Assembly (NCBI RefSeq): GCF_900182905.1
Contig: NZ_FXUF01000010.1
Location: forward strand, 1-64,000
Direction of reading: 5' to 3'
DNA length: 64,000 bases
Source of the DNA: Anoxynatronum buryatiense
Lineage (GTDB): Bacteria > Bacillota > Clostridia > Peptostreptococcales > Tindalliaceae
Below, piece after piece: positions 45,108 to 55,800 of the stretch. Each line of letters opens with the position of its first letter. Position 1 is the stretch's first letter. The notes under the pieces were generated by a model. That model had not been told where the DNA came from. It saw only the letters and a list, made by a program, of their open reading frames with translations, and ran no database searches. The translations under genes and the position numbers were made by a program.

Positions 45108-46094
45108 TCACACCAGCGCTTTATAGAGTTCATCCACATCCGGCGGGTTCATGGGCAGGGTTTTGCCGTCTTTCACCAGCACCCGATCACCCTGTGTGAC
45201 GGTTCCCAGTGTCGCCCAGGGAATCGCTGCTTCCGACAGGGCTTCTTCCATGGCTTTCTGTCGCCGGGGAGATACTGTTAATACCATGACGCCGCTGGAG
45301 ATCAGCCGGTAGGGGTCAATCTGAAACACCTGGCAGATGGCCCTGGTTTCCGGCAGCACGGGGATGTTGTCCAGCTCAATTCGAAGCCCCTTTCCAGAAG
45401 CTTCTGCCAGTTCCCAAAGCGCTCCCAGCACACCACCTTCGGTGGCATCGTGCATGCTGTTGGCACCCACTCTTCCGGCGATCATTCCCTCAGGCACCAC
45501 GCTGATCTGGTGTTTCAGTGCTTTGGCTCGCTCCAGGATTTCCAGTGGAATGTACTGTTTCAATTTATCTTCCATATCGCGAGCCAGAATGGCTGTGCCT
45601 TCCAGCCCGGCTGATTTGGTCATGAAGACCACATCACCTTCCTGCGCACCTGCGGTGGTGACCATGGCATCCCGGCTGTGCTTACCAAGAGCCACGGTGC
45701 TGATGAGCACCCGGTTCACCACGTCGGTGATTTCTGTATGACCTCCCATGATTTCCACATTGATCCGCTTGGCTGCTCCGGCGGCATCTTCCATGATTTG
45801 GGAAAGGTCTTCTGCGGTGGTGCCTTCCGGCGCCAGCACTGTCATCATGACCGCCACCGGTTCAGCGCCATTGGATGCAATATCATTACAGGCAATGTCG
45901 ATGGCCAGACTGCCAATTTCAGCCACGGCGCCGGTGATGGGGTCGGTGCTGATGACGCACAGTTCATCGCCAAAATCCAGGACGGCACAGTCTTCACCCA
46001 CGGCTGACCCCACCAGCACTTCTTCACGGCGGGTGGTGATGCGGCCAATGATCAGATTTTTCAGTATGTCCACTGGTACTTTGCCGATCTTCAT
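45108..46094 (-). CDS. AIR synthase-related protein (PurM/HypE-like fold)
   Basis: 328 residues. AIR synthase N-terminal half has VGEDCAVLDFGDELCVISTDPITG and DIACNDIASNGAEPVAVMMTVLAP. The C-terminal half has EGDVVFMTKSAGLEGTAILARD and MHDATEGGVLGALWELAEASG. These are ATP-dependent PurM-superfamily motifs close to HypE and ThiL. The C-terminal PRIC-type cysteine tail of true HypE is absent (it ends YKALV) and no hydrogenase genes are nearby, so it is not hydrogenase maturation HypE. Its start overlaps the stop of the TIGR01906 gene. Substrate unknown. Confidence 0.85.
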   Translation of the reverse strand: MKIGKVPVDILKNLIIGRITTRREEVLVGSAVGEDCAVLDFGDELCVISTDPITGAVAEIGSLAIDIACNDIASNGAEPVAVMMTVLAPEGTTAEDLSQIMEDAAGAAKRINVEIMGGHTEITDVVNRVLISTVALGKHSRDAMVTTAGAQEGDVVFMTKSAGLEGTAILARDMEDKLKQYIPLEILERAKALKHQISVVPEGMIAGRVGANSMHDATEGGVLGALWELAEASGKGLRIELDNIPVLPETRAICQVFQIDPYRLISSGVMVLTVSPRRQKAMEEALSEAAIPWATLGTVTQGDRVLVKDGKTLPMNPPDVDELYKALV

Positions 46095-46786
46095 GACATG
46101 GTCTCTCCTTTCCTCAGGCGTCTTTCCAGAATCCAGCCTGCCACTCCCAGCGCCAGCAGGGTTCCCATGGCCCAGAGGCCGATGGCAATGGCAGTGTTGA
46201 TAAAGAAGGTTTCCGGCAGCAGTTGTATGAGCACATGACGCGTTGGATCAAGAATCCAGAGGTCATTGTCAAACAGCAGCAGATGAAAATAGGTGAAATA
46301 CCTGGTGAAATCAAGCCAAATGAGAAGTCCCAGTAAGATCATCAGATCCACATTTGCAAGCCCGGTAAATAAAAGCGTTCGCAGCCAGTGATGCTGCCAG
46401 CGGGGATCTTTCAGGATCATCCAGCCGGAGATCAGCAGGATCCCTGCCAGTGACAGGCTGCGCAACAGCCGGGCCTGGTTAAACAGATCCAGCACATCTT
46501 CCATGTGTACCCGTTCCCTTTCATCATAGAGGGGCTGCAGCACGCCATCTTTCACGGCAGTCGTCTGAAAATCGTCTTTTTCACCTTTCAGGTATCGTAT
46601 AATTTCTTCTGCTGTATGTGCCAGGTTCTCCTGGTCCATTCCTGCCTGGGGAACCCACCCCTGTTTTTCAAACTGTGTCATGTAATGGTTCACATCGTAG
46701 GTGACCCATTCAAGGGCTGATACCCAGACGGTGATGGTGAGGCAGATGCCCAAAATCACATATAGCAGTCTCTTCCCCCAGGTCAT
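46091..46786 (-). CDS. TIGR01906 family integral membrane protein
   Basis: 231 residues from the ATG at 46786, with GGAGGAAG 5-6 bases upstream. Four hydrophobic segments (about 5-25, 122-142, 152-172, 200-222). A soluble extracellular loop contains YDVNHYMTQFE and HTAEEIIRYLKGE, then ERVHMEDVLDLFNQA, characteristic of this family (DUF1461). Function is unknown. Co-transcribed with the AIR-synthase-like gene, with overlapping stop and start. Confidence 0.85.
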   Translation of the reverse strand: MTWGKRLLYVILGICLTITVWVSALEWVTYDVNHYMTQFEKQGWVPQAGMDQENLAHTAEEIIRYLKGEKDDFQTTAVKDGVLQPLYDERERVHMEDVLDLFNQARLLRSLSLAGILLISGWMILKDPRWQHHWLRTLLFTGLANVDLMILLGLLIWLDFTRYFTYFHLLLFDNDLWILDPTRHVLIQLLPETFFINTAIAIGLWAMGTLLALGVAGWILERRLRKGETMS

Positions 46787-46823
46787 GTCACTTCCTCCTG
46801 TATCACTCATTTATCGCCAACTA

Positions 46824-47753
46824 TTATTCTTGTACCGCCGGCTTTTTCTCAATGGTTCGTACCAGCAACGTCAGTACCCGGTTCACGGGTGTTTCAACGC
46901 CCAACCGAAGACCTTCTGCCACAATGGCACCGTTGATGACGTCGATTTCTGTCCGGCTGCCCCGGGTAATGTCCTGAAGCATGGAAGATCGATTTTCTGC
47001 CGTTTTTCGGCAGACGCTTTTCACATAAGCCACCGGGTCTTCCTCTTTAATGGTAATGCCCTTGACCCGCGCCACTTCTCTGGCTTCCTGAACGGCTTTT
47101 TCCAGTAATTCTTCTGTCTCGGCATATTGTAACAGCTCACCATTTTGAAGCCCCGTGATGGCGGTGAGTGCATTGATGCCAATATTCGCCATGAGTTTTC
47201 CCCAGATCAGTCCCATCACATTGTCATCAACAACAGTTTCCAGACCCGCCTGTTGAAAGGCTGTGCAGATTTTTTCCAGACGATTGTCTTTTCGCGGTAC
47301 CAGGGAGCCTATCACCGTGGGGCCCTGACCGGCATGACGAACAGCGCCCGGCCCCAGCAGCGTGGACCCGTGGGCGGTTACGCCTGCGATCACTTTGTCT
47401 TCTCCCACTGATTCGCTGATGACCTCTGCATTTCCCAGCCCATTTTGAAGCGTCAATACCAGGGTATCCGCTCCGATGAGCGGCTGGGCATGCTGCACCG
47501 CCAGTCGGGTGGCCGTGGATTTGACGAAAATGATCACCAGGTCACAGATGCCCACATCCATGGCACTGGTGGTGGCGCGTATGGAGGTGATGCGCCGGTC
47601 GCCGCTGACACCGCTGATGCTGAGACCTTTTTGATTGATGACATCCACGTGCTCCTGCCATACGTCCACCAGAAATACCTGATTGCCTACGTCTGACAAC
47701 AGTCCGCCGTAGAGACATCCCATGGCACCTGCTCCAACCACTGCAATTTTCAT
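46824..47753 (-). CDS. Ketopantoate reductase family protein (PanE/ApbA)
   Basis: 309 residues from the ATG at 47753, with AAGGAG about 9 bases upstream. N-terminal NADPH fold with AVVGAGAMGCLYGGLL. Substrate-binding Lys and Asn are in VKSTATRLAVQHA and NGLGNAEVI, and the C-terminal helical domain has KLMANIGINALTAITG (catalytic Lys) and SSMLQDITRGSRTEIDVINGAIV. Family members reduce 2-ketopantoate to pantoate (coenzyme A synthesis) or related 2-ketoacids. Its position beside the thiamine-type ABC genes does not prove a pantothenate role. True PanE or a paralogue cannot be told apart by eye. Confidence 0.88.
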   Translation of the reverse strand: MKIAVVGAGAMGCLYGGLLSDVGNQVFLVDVWQEHVDVINQKGLSISGVSGDRRITSIRATTSAMDVGICDLVIIFVKSTATRLAVQHAQPLIGADTLVLTLQNGLGNAEVISESVGEDKVIAGVTAHGSTLLGPGAVRHAGQGPTVIGSLVPRKDNRLEKICTAFQQAGLETVVDDNVMGLIWGKLMANIGINALTAITGLQNGELLQYAETEELLEKAVQEAREVARVKGITIKEEDPVAYVKSVCRKTAENRSSMLQDITRGSRTEIDVINGAIVAEGLRLGVETPVNRVLTLLVRTIEKKPAVQE

Positions 47754-47794
47754 CGATCCATTCTCCTTCCGATGGTGACACTGGTTCATTAGCG

Positions 47795-48547
47795 TTATAC
47801 TTCCCGTTGAAAACAGTCTAAAATGGTTTCCTTTAAAGCAATATACGTGGCATCGGTGAAAAGGTTCATCTGCCGGGGGCGTTTCAGCGGAATTTCCACC
47901 ACTTTTTTCACCACCGCCGGCCGGCGGGAAAGAACGTATACCCTGTCAGACAGCCATATGGCTTCATCCACGTCGTGGGTAATGAGCAAAACAGACGCCT
48001 TCAGCTCCTGCACCACTTCCATGAGCCAGTGCTGCATGGATTGGCGTGTCATGGCATCCAGTCCACCGAAGGGTTCATCCAGTAGCAGAATGTCTTTTGA
48101 AAACAGGAAGGTTCGCAATAGTGCCGCCCGTTGCCGCATGCCGCCGGAAAGCTGGGCGGGATAGTAGTTTTCGAAGCCTGCCAGACCAAAAAGATGAAAA
48201 TACTGTTGTGCCCGTTCCCGGGCTTCACCGGTGGAAACGCCTTGTAAAAATAACGGCAGGGCCGCATTGTCGAGGATGGATTTCCAGGGTAAGAGCAGGT
48301 CTTTTTGATGCATGAAGCTCACCCGCCCCGGACGGCCGGTCACCGACTGCCCGTCGATCAGCACTTCGCCGGCATCGGGGGAGGCCAGCCCTGCAATAAT
48401 GGAAAAAAGCGTGCTTTTGCCACATCCGCTGGGGCCCAACACTGAAACAAACTGGCTTTCCGACAGTTCAAGAGAGATGTTCTGAAGGGTTGGCAGATTG
48501 GGAAACGCCTTTCTAATCTGATTCACCTTCAGCTTTGTTTCTTTCAT
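47795..48547 (-). CDS. ABC transporter ATPase (ThiZ/SsuB/TauB type)
   Basis: 250 residues; GGAGAGG upstream. Walker A GPSGCGKST, Q-loop MHQKDLLLPWKS, signature LSGGMRQRAALLR, Walker B ILLLDEPFGGLD, switch THDVDEAIWLSDRV. These are the family traits of nitrate/sulfonate/taurine/HMP importers. The ATG overlaps the permease stop (ATGA). The adjacent MTH1187-type gene points to thiamine precursors (ThiXYZ-type) rather than sulfonates, but this is inferred from context. Confidence 0.9.
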   Translation of the reverse strand: MKETKLKVNQIRKAFPNLPTLQNISLELSESQFVSVLGPSGCGKSTLFSIIAGLASPDAGEVLIDGQSVTGRPGRVSFMHQKDLLLPWKSILDNAALPLFLQGVSTGEARERAQQYFHLFGLAGFENYYPAQLSGGMRQRAALLRTFLFSKDILLLDEPFGGLDAMTRQSMQHWLMEVVQELKASVLLITHDVDEAIWLSDRVYVLSRRPAVVKKVVEIPLKRPRQMNLFTDATYIALKETILDCFQREV

Positions 48548-49347
48548 GAATTTTCCACCTCTCCTTCAGGCAGTGTTTCCGTTGGCAAGGCGGTTTTCAT
48601 CCAGGGCATGGCTTTTCTTTCCAGCCACTGGATTAACTTCAGCACCAGAATGCTCAGTGCCACAATCACCACAATGACGGCAAATACTCTGTCGGTGGCG
48701 AAAGACTGGCGCACCCGGAGCATATAAACTCCCAAACCCATACGGCCGCCAATCCATTCACCAATAACGGCACCCATGATACTGTAGGTGCCGGAGATCT
48801 TTAATCCGGCAAAAAAGGAAGGAAGTGCCGCCGGCAGTTTGACCCAGCGGTATCGTTGCCAGGGGGTGGCTCCCATGGAACGCATCAGGTCTATTAGTTC
48901 CTGATCGACGGAAGCCAGGCCATCCAGAAGGCTGACGGTCACCGGAAAAAAGCAGACCAACACGACGATGAGAATTTTGGGCAGCAGTCCAAACCCAAAC
49001 CACATGGCAAAAAGAGGTGCCAGGGTGACGATGGGAATGGTTTGAGACGTAATGAGATAAGGGTAGAGTACCCGGCGAATCAGCGGGGAGTAGTCCAACA
49101 GGAGGGCCAGGCTGCCGCCGGCAACAATGGCAATGCCAAAACCAACCGAAGCAGCCGTCAGCGTTACCCTGGCGTGCTGCCAGAGAAGCCCCGCATCTCT
49201 TCCAAGTGCCTGTATCACCCGGGAAGGGGGCGGCAGCAGGTAGGGAGGCAGCCACTGGAAAAACCCCACTGCTTCCCAGAAAAGCAGCAACAACCCGCCT
49301 GCCAGCAGGGGAAGGGCTTTATCCCCGATATTTACCCACTTTTTCAT
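48544..49347 (-). CDS. ABC transporter permease (ThiX/SsuC/TauC type)
   Basis: 267 residues, six hydrophobic segments. It has the BPD_transp_1 EAA loop around LIDLMRSMGATPWQRYRWVKLPAALPS and an earlier LITSQTIPIVTLAPLFAMWFGFG, both typical of the taurine/HMP permease class. Its ATG lies 29 bases inside the end of the thiamine-binding gene, in another frame, so the two genes overlap. It forms the membrane part for the ATPase encoded next. No matching extracellular binding protein (ThiY) gene is in the window. Confidence 0.9.
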   Translation of the reverse strand: MKKWVNIGDKALPLLAGGLLLLFWEAVGFFQWLPPYLLPPPSRVIQALGRDAGLLWQHARVTLTAASVGFGIAIVAGGSLALLLDYSPLIRRVLYPYLITSQTIPIVTLAPLFAMWFGFGLLPKILIVVLVCFFPVTVSLLDGLASVDQELIDLMRSMGATPWQRYRWVKLPAALPSFFAGLKISGTYSIMGAVIGEWIGGRMGLGVYMLRVRQSFATDRVFAVIVVIVALSILVLKLIQWLERKAMPWMKTALPTETLPEGEVENS

Positions 49348-49624
49348 GGATGGTCACGCCCTTTGGCTTGTAGTGAATTTTAACAATGGACATCACACTG
49401 CCGGCGCCGGCTTCGATGCAGAGTTCCTGGGCTTTCTTCACCAGGTCCAGCAAGGTGTCCAGCTCGCCCTCCATGGTGGTTTCCATGGGTCCCACTTCGT
49501 AGGTGACACCTGAGGCGGCAATCATTTCAATGACCCTGTCCACCACTGGATAAACGTCATCCGGTGGAACACTGGGCAGTACCTGTAAGCTGACATTGGC
49601 GGTGCTGAGAGATGCTTGACTCAT
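49319..49624 (-). CDS. MTH1187-family thiamine-binding protein (PF01910)
   Basis: 101 residues; AAGGAGG before ATG. Small ferredoxin-like alpha/beta protein: NVSLQVLPSV, then VYPVVDRVIEMIAASGVTYEVGP, METTMEGELDTLLDLVKKAQE and SIVKIHYKPKG. These match the MTH1187/YkoF-like family whose members bind thiamine or HMP in the cytoplasm. It precedes and overlaps the ABC permease gene, a common arrangement. It may act as a sensor or delivery partner for the transporter. No TPP (THI-box) leader was seen in the 70 bases upstream. Confidence 0.88.
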   Translation of the reverse strand: MSQASLSTANVSLQVLPSVPPDDVYPVVDRVIEMIAASGVTYEVGPMETTMEGELDTLLDLVKKAQELCIEAGAGSVMSIVKIHYKPKGVTIHEKVGKYRG

Positions 49625-49694
49625 GTGAATATCCTCCTTCGATGATGTATCAAAATGACTCTGTTAAGTGGTGTCGGGTGCTGTTGCTGACCGC

Positions 49695-51734
<2,040 letters not shown>

Positions 51735-51770
51735 TCAATCGGCATCTGGCTTCGACTGATCGTTCATGAT

Positions 51771-54209
51771 TTATCCTTCGATGGTCAGACTCACATAGCC
51801 CAGCGTGATTTTTTTGATTCCCTGATCGGGAAAGGCGATGGTGACCACTTCACCCTCTTTAGCCACCACAGTTCCCTTGCCAAAGGCGGGATGCCGTACC
51901 TGTGCACCTGCCTGCAGATGACCGTCACCGCCAGATGACGCGGCTCCTCCGGCAGAAACAGCCGGTATGGCGGGCGGGGGTGCCGTCAGCGAGCTTCCTC
52001 CAAAACCACCGGCGGTTCCCATTCGGGGCCCGGGTCGGCGGTTACGATCCCAACGCTCTTTTCGGGCAGGTGCAGAACTGCTCCCCAGACTTTCCTCCTG
52101 CTCCAGATGGAGACAGGTTTCAGGAATTTCTTCCAGAAACCGGGAGGGGGGATTGGTGCTGAGGCGTCCAAAAATGGTGCGCTGCCGGGCATTGGTGAGG
52201 TACAGTTTTGTTTCTGCACGGGTGATTCCCACGTAACAGAGGCGGCGCTCCTCTTCTTCATTCCCTTCATTCAGGGACATGGACGAGGGAAAAATGTTTT
52301 CTTCCATCCCCGGCATGAACACAATGGGAAACTCCAATCCCTTGGCGCTGTGCAGGGTCATCAAAAGGACGCCGGTGTCACTTTCATCAAGGCCGTCAAC
52401 AGCCGCTTCCAGCGAGGTGCCTGCCAGAAATGCTTCCAGGGTTTTTTCATCTGAGGTTTCGTCAAATTCTTTGGTGAGCGACAGAAACTCCAGCAGGTTC
52501 TCCACCCGCCCCATTGATTCCACTGAGTTTTCCCGTTTTAATTGTTCCACCAGGCCGGTTTCATCATAAATCAGCTGGGTCAGCTGAGTCACAGTGATAC
52601 TGTTTTTCAGATCAATCCATCCCTGAAGCAAACCTGTGAACTCTGTCAGTTTTTTCACTGCACGCCCACCAGCCTCCAGCAACAGGCGGGGATCTTTAAG
52701 AACATCGAAGACAGCCACTTCATTGGCAGCCGCAACGGTTTCCATGGCTTCCACTGTTTTGTCGCCAATTCCCCGACGGGGAACGTTGACAATGCGCTTC
52801 AGGTTGATTTCATCACTGGGGTTTTCGATTACCTTTAGATATGCCAGAATATCGCGAATCTCTTTGCGGTCATAGAACCGGGTGCCGCCATAAATGCGGT
52901 AGGGAATCTGCTGCTTCAGGAGAGCTTCTTCCAGTACGCGGGACTGGGCATGGGTACGGTACAGCACCGCCACTTCACTGCTGGCGTGGCCCTCGTCCAG
53001 TAATTTTCTGATGGTACCGGCAAGATAGGCAGCTTCTTCGTATTCGTTGCCACACCTGCGGTAAATCAGCAATTCTCCCGTTTCTCCCTCAGTGAACAGC
53101 TTTTTGTCTTTCCGCATTTTATTGTTGCCCACCACGGTATTTGCCGCCTCCAAAATGGTGGCAGTGGAGCGGTAATTTTGTTCCAGCTTCACCGTGCGGG
53201 TGTTGGAGAAATCCTTTTCGAATCCCAGAATATTGCCGATGTCGGCACCGCGCCAGCCATAAATGGACTGGTCGTCGTCTCCCACCACACACAGATTGCC
53301 GTGGGCACCTGCAAGGGCTTTCACCCACAGGTACTGGGGTCGGTTGGTATCCTGAAACTCATCCACCAGAACATACTGAAACCGGTTCTGATAATAGGCC
53401 AGCACCTCTGGCGCTTCTTTGAAAAGAGCGAGGGTTTTGAGAATCAGGTCATCAAAATCCAGGGCATTATTGCTTTTCAGCTTTTTCTCGTAGTGTTGAT
53501 ACAGTAGTGCCATCTGGCGATTCCAGTAGTCGCTGCCTGCCGCCTTCAGGCAGTCCTCCGGCGTCAGCATCTGGTCTTTTTGTTTGCTGATCCAGCCGCT
53601 GACCATCCCGGGGGCAAATTGCTTTTCATTCACGTTCAGGTCTTTCAGGCATTCTTTCATAAGAATTCGCTGGTCTTGAGTATCGTAAATGACAAAATTA
53701 CGCCCGTAGCCCAGGCGCTCGATATCCCGGCGCAGCATACGGGCGCAGGCGGCATGAAAGGTGCTGAGCCACATGGCGTCATATCTTCCCTGCAACCGTT
53801 TTTGCACCCGCTCTTTCATTTCCCGGGCGGCTTTATTGGTAAAGGTGATGGCCAGGATTCGATAAGGGTCCACACCTTCGTTTTCAAGCAGGCGGGAGAG
53901 GGGCAGCGGCAGGGGAGCCCCCAGGTCTTCGGCATTGGCCGTCATCCACTGCTCCAGTTCCTTCACGTTATTTTCTGTCACATTTACCGGCAATGTCTCG
54001 TTTTCATAGACCGGGCCAAAGCGGATCAGATGGCCAATGCGGTTCACCAGCATGGTGGTTTTCCCGGAACCGGCACCGGCCAGCACCAGCGACGGGCCCT
54101 TGACGTGGATCACCGCCTCTCGCTGGGCTTCATTCAGGTGAGGGTATTGGGCCTCTATAAACTGGCTGCGCAGTCTTTGAAAAGTCTGCTGCCATGATGA
54201 TTCACTCAT
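51771..54209 (-). CDS. pcrA: ATP-dependent DNA helicase PcrA/UvrD
   Basis: 812 residues from the ATG at 54209, with AAGGAGAG about 8 bases upstream; a TTG six bases earlier is less likely. Superfamily 1A motifs: LNEAQREAV, Walker A AGAGSGKTTML, ITFTNKAAREMKERV, VDEFQDTN, VVGDDDQSIYGWRGA, EQNYRST, LMTLHSAKGLEF and YVGITRAE. The C-terminal 60 residues form the PcrA tail domain (QVRHPAFGKGTVVAKEGE) that binds RNA polymerase. A flexible Gly/Ser/Pro region precedes it. 3'-5' helicase in repair and replication restart. An extended -10 (TGCTATACT) lies upstream at 54287-54295. Confidence 0.96.
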   Translation of the reverse strand: MSESSWQQTFQRLRSQFIEAQYPHLNEAQREAVIHVKGPSLVLAGAGSGKTTMLVNRIGHLIRFGPVYENETLPVNVTENNVKELEQWMTANAEDLGAPLPLPLSRLLENEGVDPYRILAITFTNKAAREMKERVQKRLQGRYDAMWLSTFHAACARMLRRDIERLGYGRNFVIYDTQDQRILMKECLKDLNVNEKQFAPGMVSGWISKQKDQMLTPEDCLKAAGSDYWNRQMALLYQHYEKKLKSNNALDFDDLILKTLALFKEAPEVLAYYQNRFQYVLVDEFQDTNRPQYLWVKALAGAHGNLCVVGDDDQSIYGWRGADIGNILGFEKDFSNTRTVKLEQNYRSTATILEAANTVVGNNKMRKDKKLFTEGETGELLIYRRCGNEYEEAAYLAGTIRKLLDEGHASSEVAVLYRTHAQSRVLEEALLKQQIPYRIYGGTRFYDRKEIRDILAYLKVIENPSDEINLKRIVNVPRRGIGDKTVEAMETVAAANEVAVFDVLKDPRLLLEAGGRAVKKLTEFTGLLQGWIDLKNSITVTQLTQLIYDETGLVEQLKRENSVESMGRVENLLEFLSLTKEFDETSDEKTLEAFLAGTSLEAAVDGLDESDTGVLLMTLHSAKGLEFPIVFMPGMEENIFPSSMSLNEGNEEEERRLCYVGITRAETKLYLTNARQRTIFGRLSTNPPSRFLEEIPETCLHLEQEESLGSSSAPARKERWDRNRRPGPRMGTAGGFGGSSLTAPPPAIPAVSAGGAASSGGDGHLQAGAQVRHPAFGKGTVVAKEGEVVTIAFPDQGIKKITLGYVSLTIEG

Positions 54210-54286
54210 ATACAACTCTCCTTATCACTTTTTTGCCATCCACGTTGCTGTCCAATCAGCATCAATGGCGATTCTTTCCATACTAC

Positions 54287-54295
54287 AGTATAGCA
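54287..54295 (-). promoter_or_regulatory. Extended -10 element of pcrA
   Basis: TGCTATACT on the minus strand, a TGN-TATAAT-type extended -10, 78 bases before the pcrA start. No clear -35. Confidence 0.4.
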
Positions 54296-54330
54296 CATCC
54301 CCCCTGTGAAATGCGTGATCAGTCCCAAAC

Positions 54331-54356
54331 AAAAAGACCCCGGTGAGAGGGTCTTT
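54331..54356 (-). terminator. Terminator of the REC-PAS-GGDEF gene
   Basis: Minus-strand AAAGACCC / GGGGTCTTT hairpin with loop TCTCACC followed by TTTTT. Confidence 0.85.
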
Positions 54357-54403
54357 GAAGATGCTGAGAATGAAGCAGTCAGGAGTCTGATGAATCACCA
54401 TGT

Positions 54404-55726
54404 CTATTTGCTGACACCGTCTCTGTAGCGGTTGATTCGGTTCCAGTATGTTTCATCTGCTTCCATATTGTAGCGGGGATGCGTTCGCATCATTTCCAGC
54501 AACTCATTGAGGCGCTGTTCCCGGTTGGTCATTTTATTCAGGTACATGGCATCATCCGCTTCCTTCACCAGCTGAGACCGTTTCTTTCCGGGAGAGGTTT
54601 TACAGCTGGCTCCCAGGGAAAGGCTGGTGAGGCACCCTTTTTTCATCCCTTCCTCACATTTACGTTTGATGCGACGCATGATTTTCCGGGCATCTGCTTC
54701 GGTAGTTTGAGGCAGCAGCACCGTAAACTCATCACCGCCGGTGCGGCAAATAATATCTTCTTCCCGACAGCTGTCCTTCAAAATATCGGCAATTCTGACG
54801 GCCACTTTATCGCCTTCCAGGTGTCCCAGCACATCATTCACCAGTTTCAGACCGTCGATATCGCACAAGATCAGGCTCAGGGGATATTGGCGTTCGGTAT
54901 CCAGCCTGTCAATTTCTTCTTCAAAAAAATCCCGGTTATAAAGCCCGGTGAGCCGGTCTCGAAAACGAAGAAAGACGAGTTCTTCTTCTGTCCGCTTTCG
55001 CTGGGTGATGTCCCGGACAATGGCCATTACTTCATTTTCATTGCTGGCTATGATGCGCATCTCGAAATACACATCTTTCTCATTGAGGAGAAGCCTGTAT
55101 TCGATGGTTTGCATTTCATCAGTTTCCAATGCTGTGTGAATGGCTGTCAGAATCGTCTCTGCCAGGGCCTCCTGAAAAACATCATGTAACCGGCGGCCTT
55201 TCTGCCATTCAGCATCTTTAATGAGGAGGGATGTGTCAGAGGTGAACATCTCCAGATGCACCCCCTCGTGATTTAAAAAAATCAGGATGTCAGGCATTAC
55301 CTGGATCATGGAGCGGAATCGTTTTTCAGTTTTTCTCAACTGTCGTTTCATCTCAGACTTGTACAGGGCCAGCTCTATGTTGATGTATAACTCTTTTTCA
55401 TTGAAGGGTTTCACCAGAAAGCCACTGGGCTCTGCCGCCAGAACACGTGCCATCATATCTTCATTCAGCAGCCCCGATACAAACAGCACCGGTATTTCAA
55501 GGGTGTTCTGCACCTGGCCGGCTGCCCAGATCCCGTCCTTTTCACCTTTTAACGTGATGTCCATCAACACCAGATCCGGTTTTCGTTTCATGATCATCGG
55601 CATGGCTTCTTCCACAGAGTGAGCCACTCCCACGACACGATAGCCCCGCTGAAGCAGTGCGTCTTTTGTGATCTGCACGTCCAGGGGACTGTCTTCCACG
55701 ATGAAAATTTTTCCTGACCGGGCCAT
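54404..55726 (-). CDS. Response regulator diguanylate cyclase REC-PAS-GGDEF
   Basis: 440 residues from the ATG at 55726, with GGGGGTG about 7 bases upstream. Receiver (about 5-120; IFIVEDSPLD, phospho-Asp in LVLMDITLKG, LVKPFNE). A PAS domain (about 135-260) is followed by a GGDEF domain (about 268-430) with an intact active site GGDEF and an REED I-site five residues before it. The linker has RDRLTGLYNRDFFEE. Makes c-di-GMP, probably under control of a histidine kinase outside or inside this window. An extended -10-like TGGTATGAT lies at 55787-55779. Single gene. Confidence 0.94.
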   Translation of the reverse strand: MARSGKIFIVEDSPLDVQITKDALLQRGYRVVGVAHSVEEAMPMIMKRKPDLVLMDITLKGEKDGIWAAGQVQNTLEIPVLFVSGLLNEDMMARVLAAEPSGFLVKPFNEKELYINIELALYKSEMKRQLRKTEKRFRSMIQVMPDILIFLNHEGVHLEMFTSDTSLLIKDAEWQKGRRLHDVFQEALAETILTAIHTALETDEMQTIEYRLLLNEKDVYFEMRIIASNENEVMAIVRDITQRKRTEEELVFLRFRDRLTGLYNRDFFEEEIDRLDTERQYPLSLILCDIDGLKLVNDVLGHLEGDKVAVRIADILKDSCREEDIICRTGGDEFTVLLPQTTEADARKIMRRIKRKCEEGMKKGCLTSLSLGASCKTSPGKKRSQLVKEADDAMYLNKMTNREQRLNELLEMMRTHPRYNMEADETYWNRINRYRDGVSK

Positions 55727-55800
55727 ATTTAACACCCCCGCTCCACAAGGCTTTGCGTTTACCCTAAATGTTTGATCTATCATACCATACTTGTATCCTT

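Noticed and set aside
45108-46094. Considered calling the AIR-synthase-like gene hypE.
   Set aside because: The C-terminal Cys motif is missing and no other hydrogenase maturation gene is present.
49625-49694. Looked for a TPP riboswitch before the thiamine-type cluster.
   Set aside because: Only 70 bases lie between ligA and the MTH1187 gene and no THI-box core (CUGAGA) is seen.
55745-55770. ACGCAAAGCC on the minus strand upstream of the REC-PAS-GGDEF gene, similar to the end of the GEMM-I core.
   Set aside because: The CAAACC...GAAA stem and the rest of the aptamer are absent, and there is no terminator or sequester stem, so it is not called a riboswitch.
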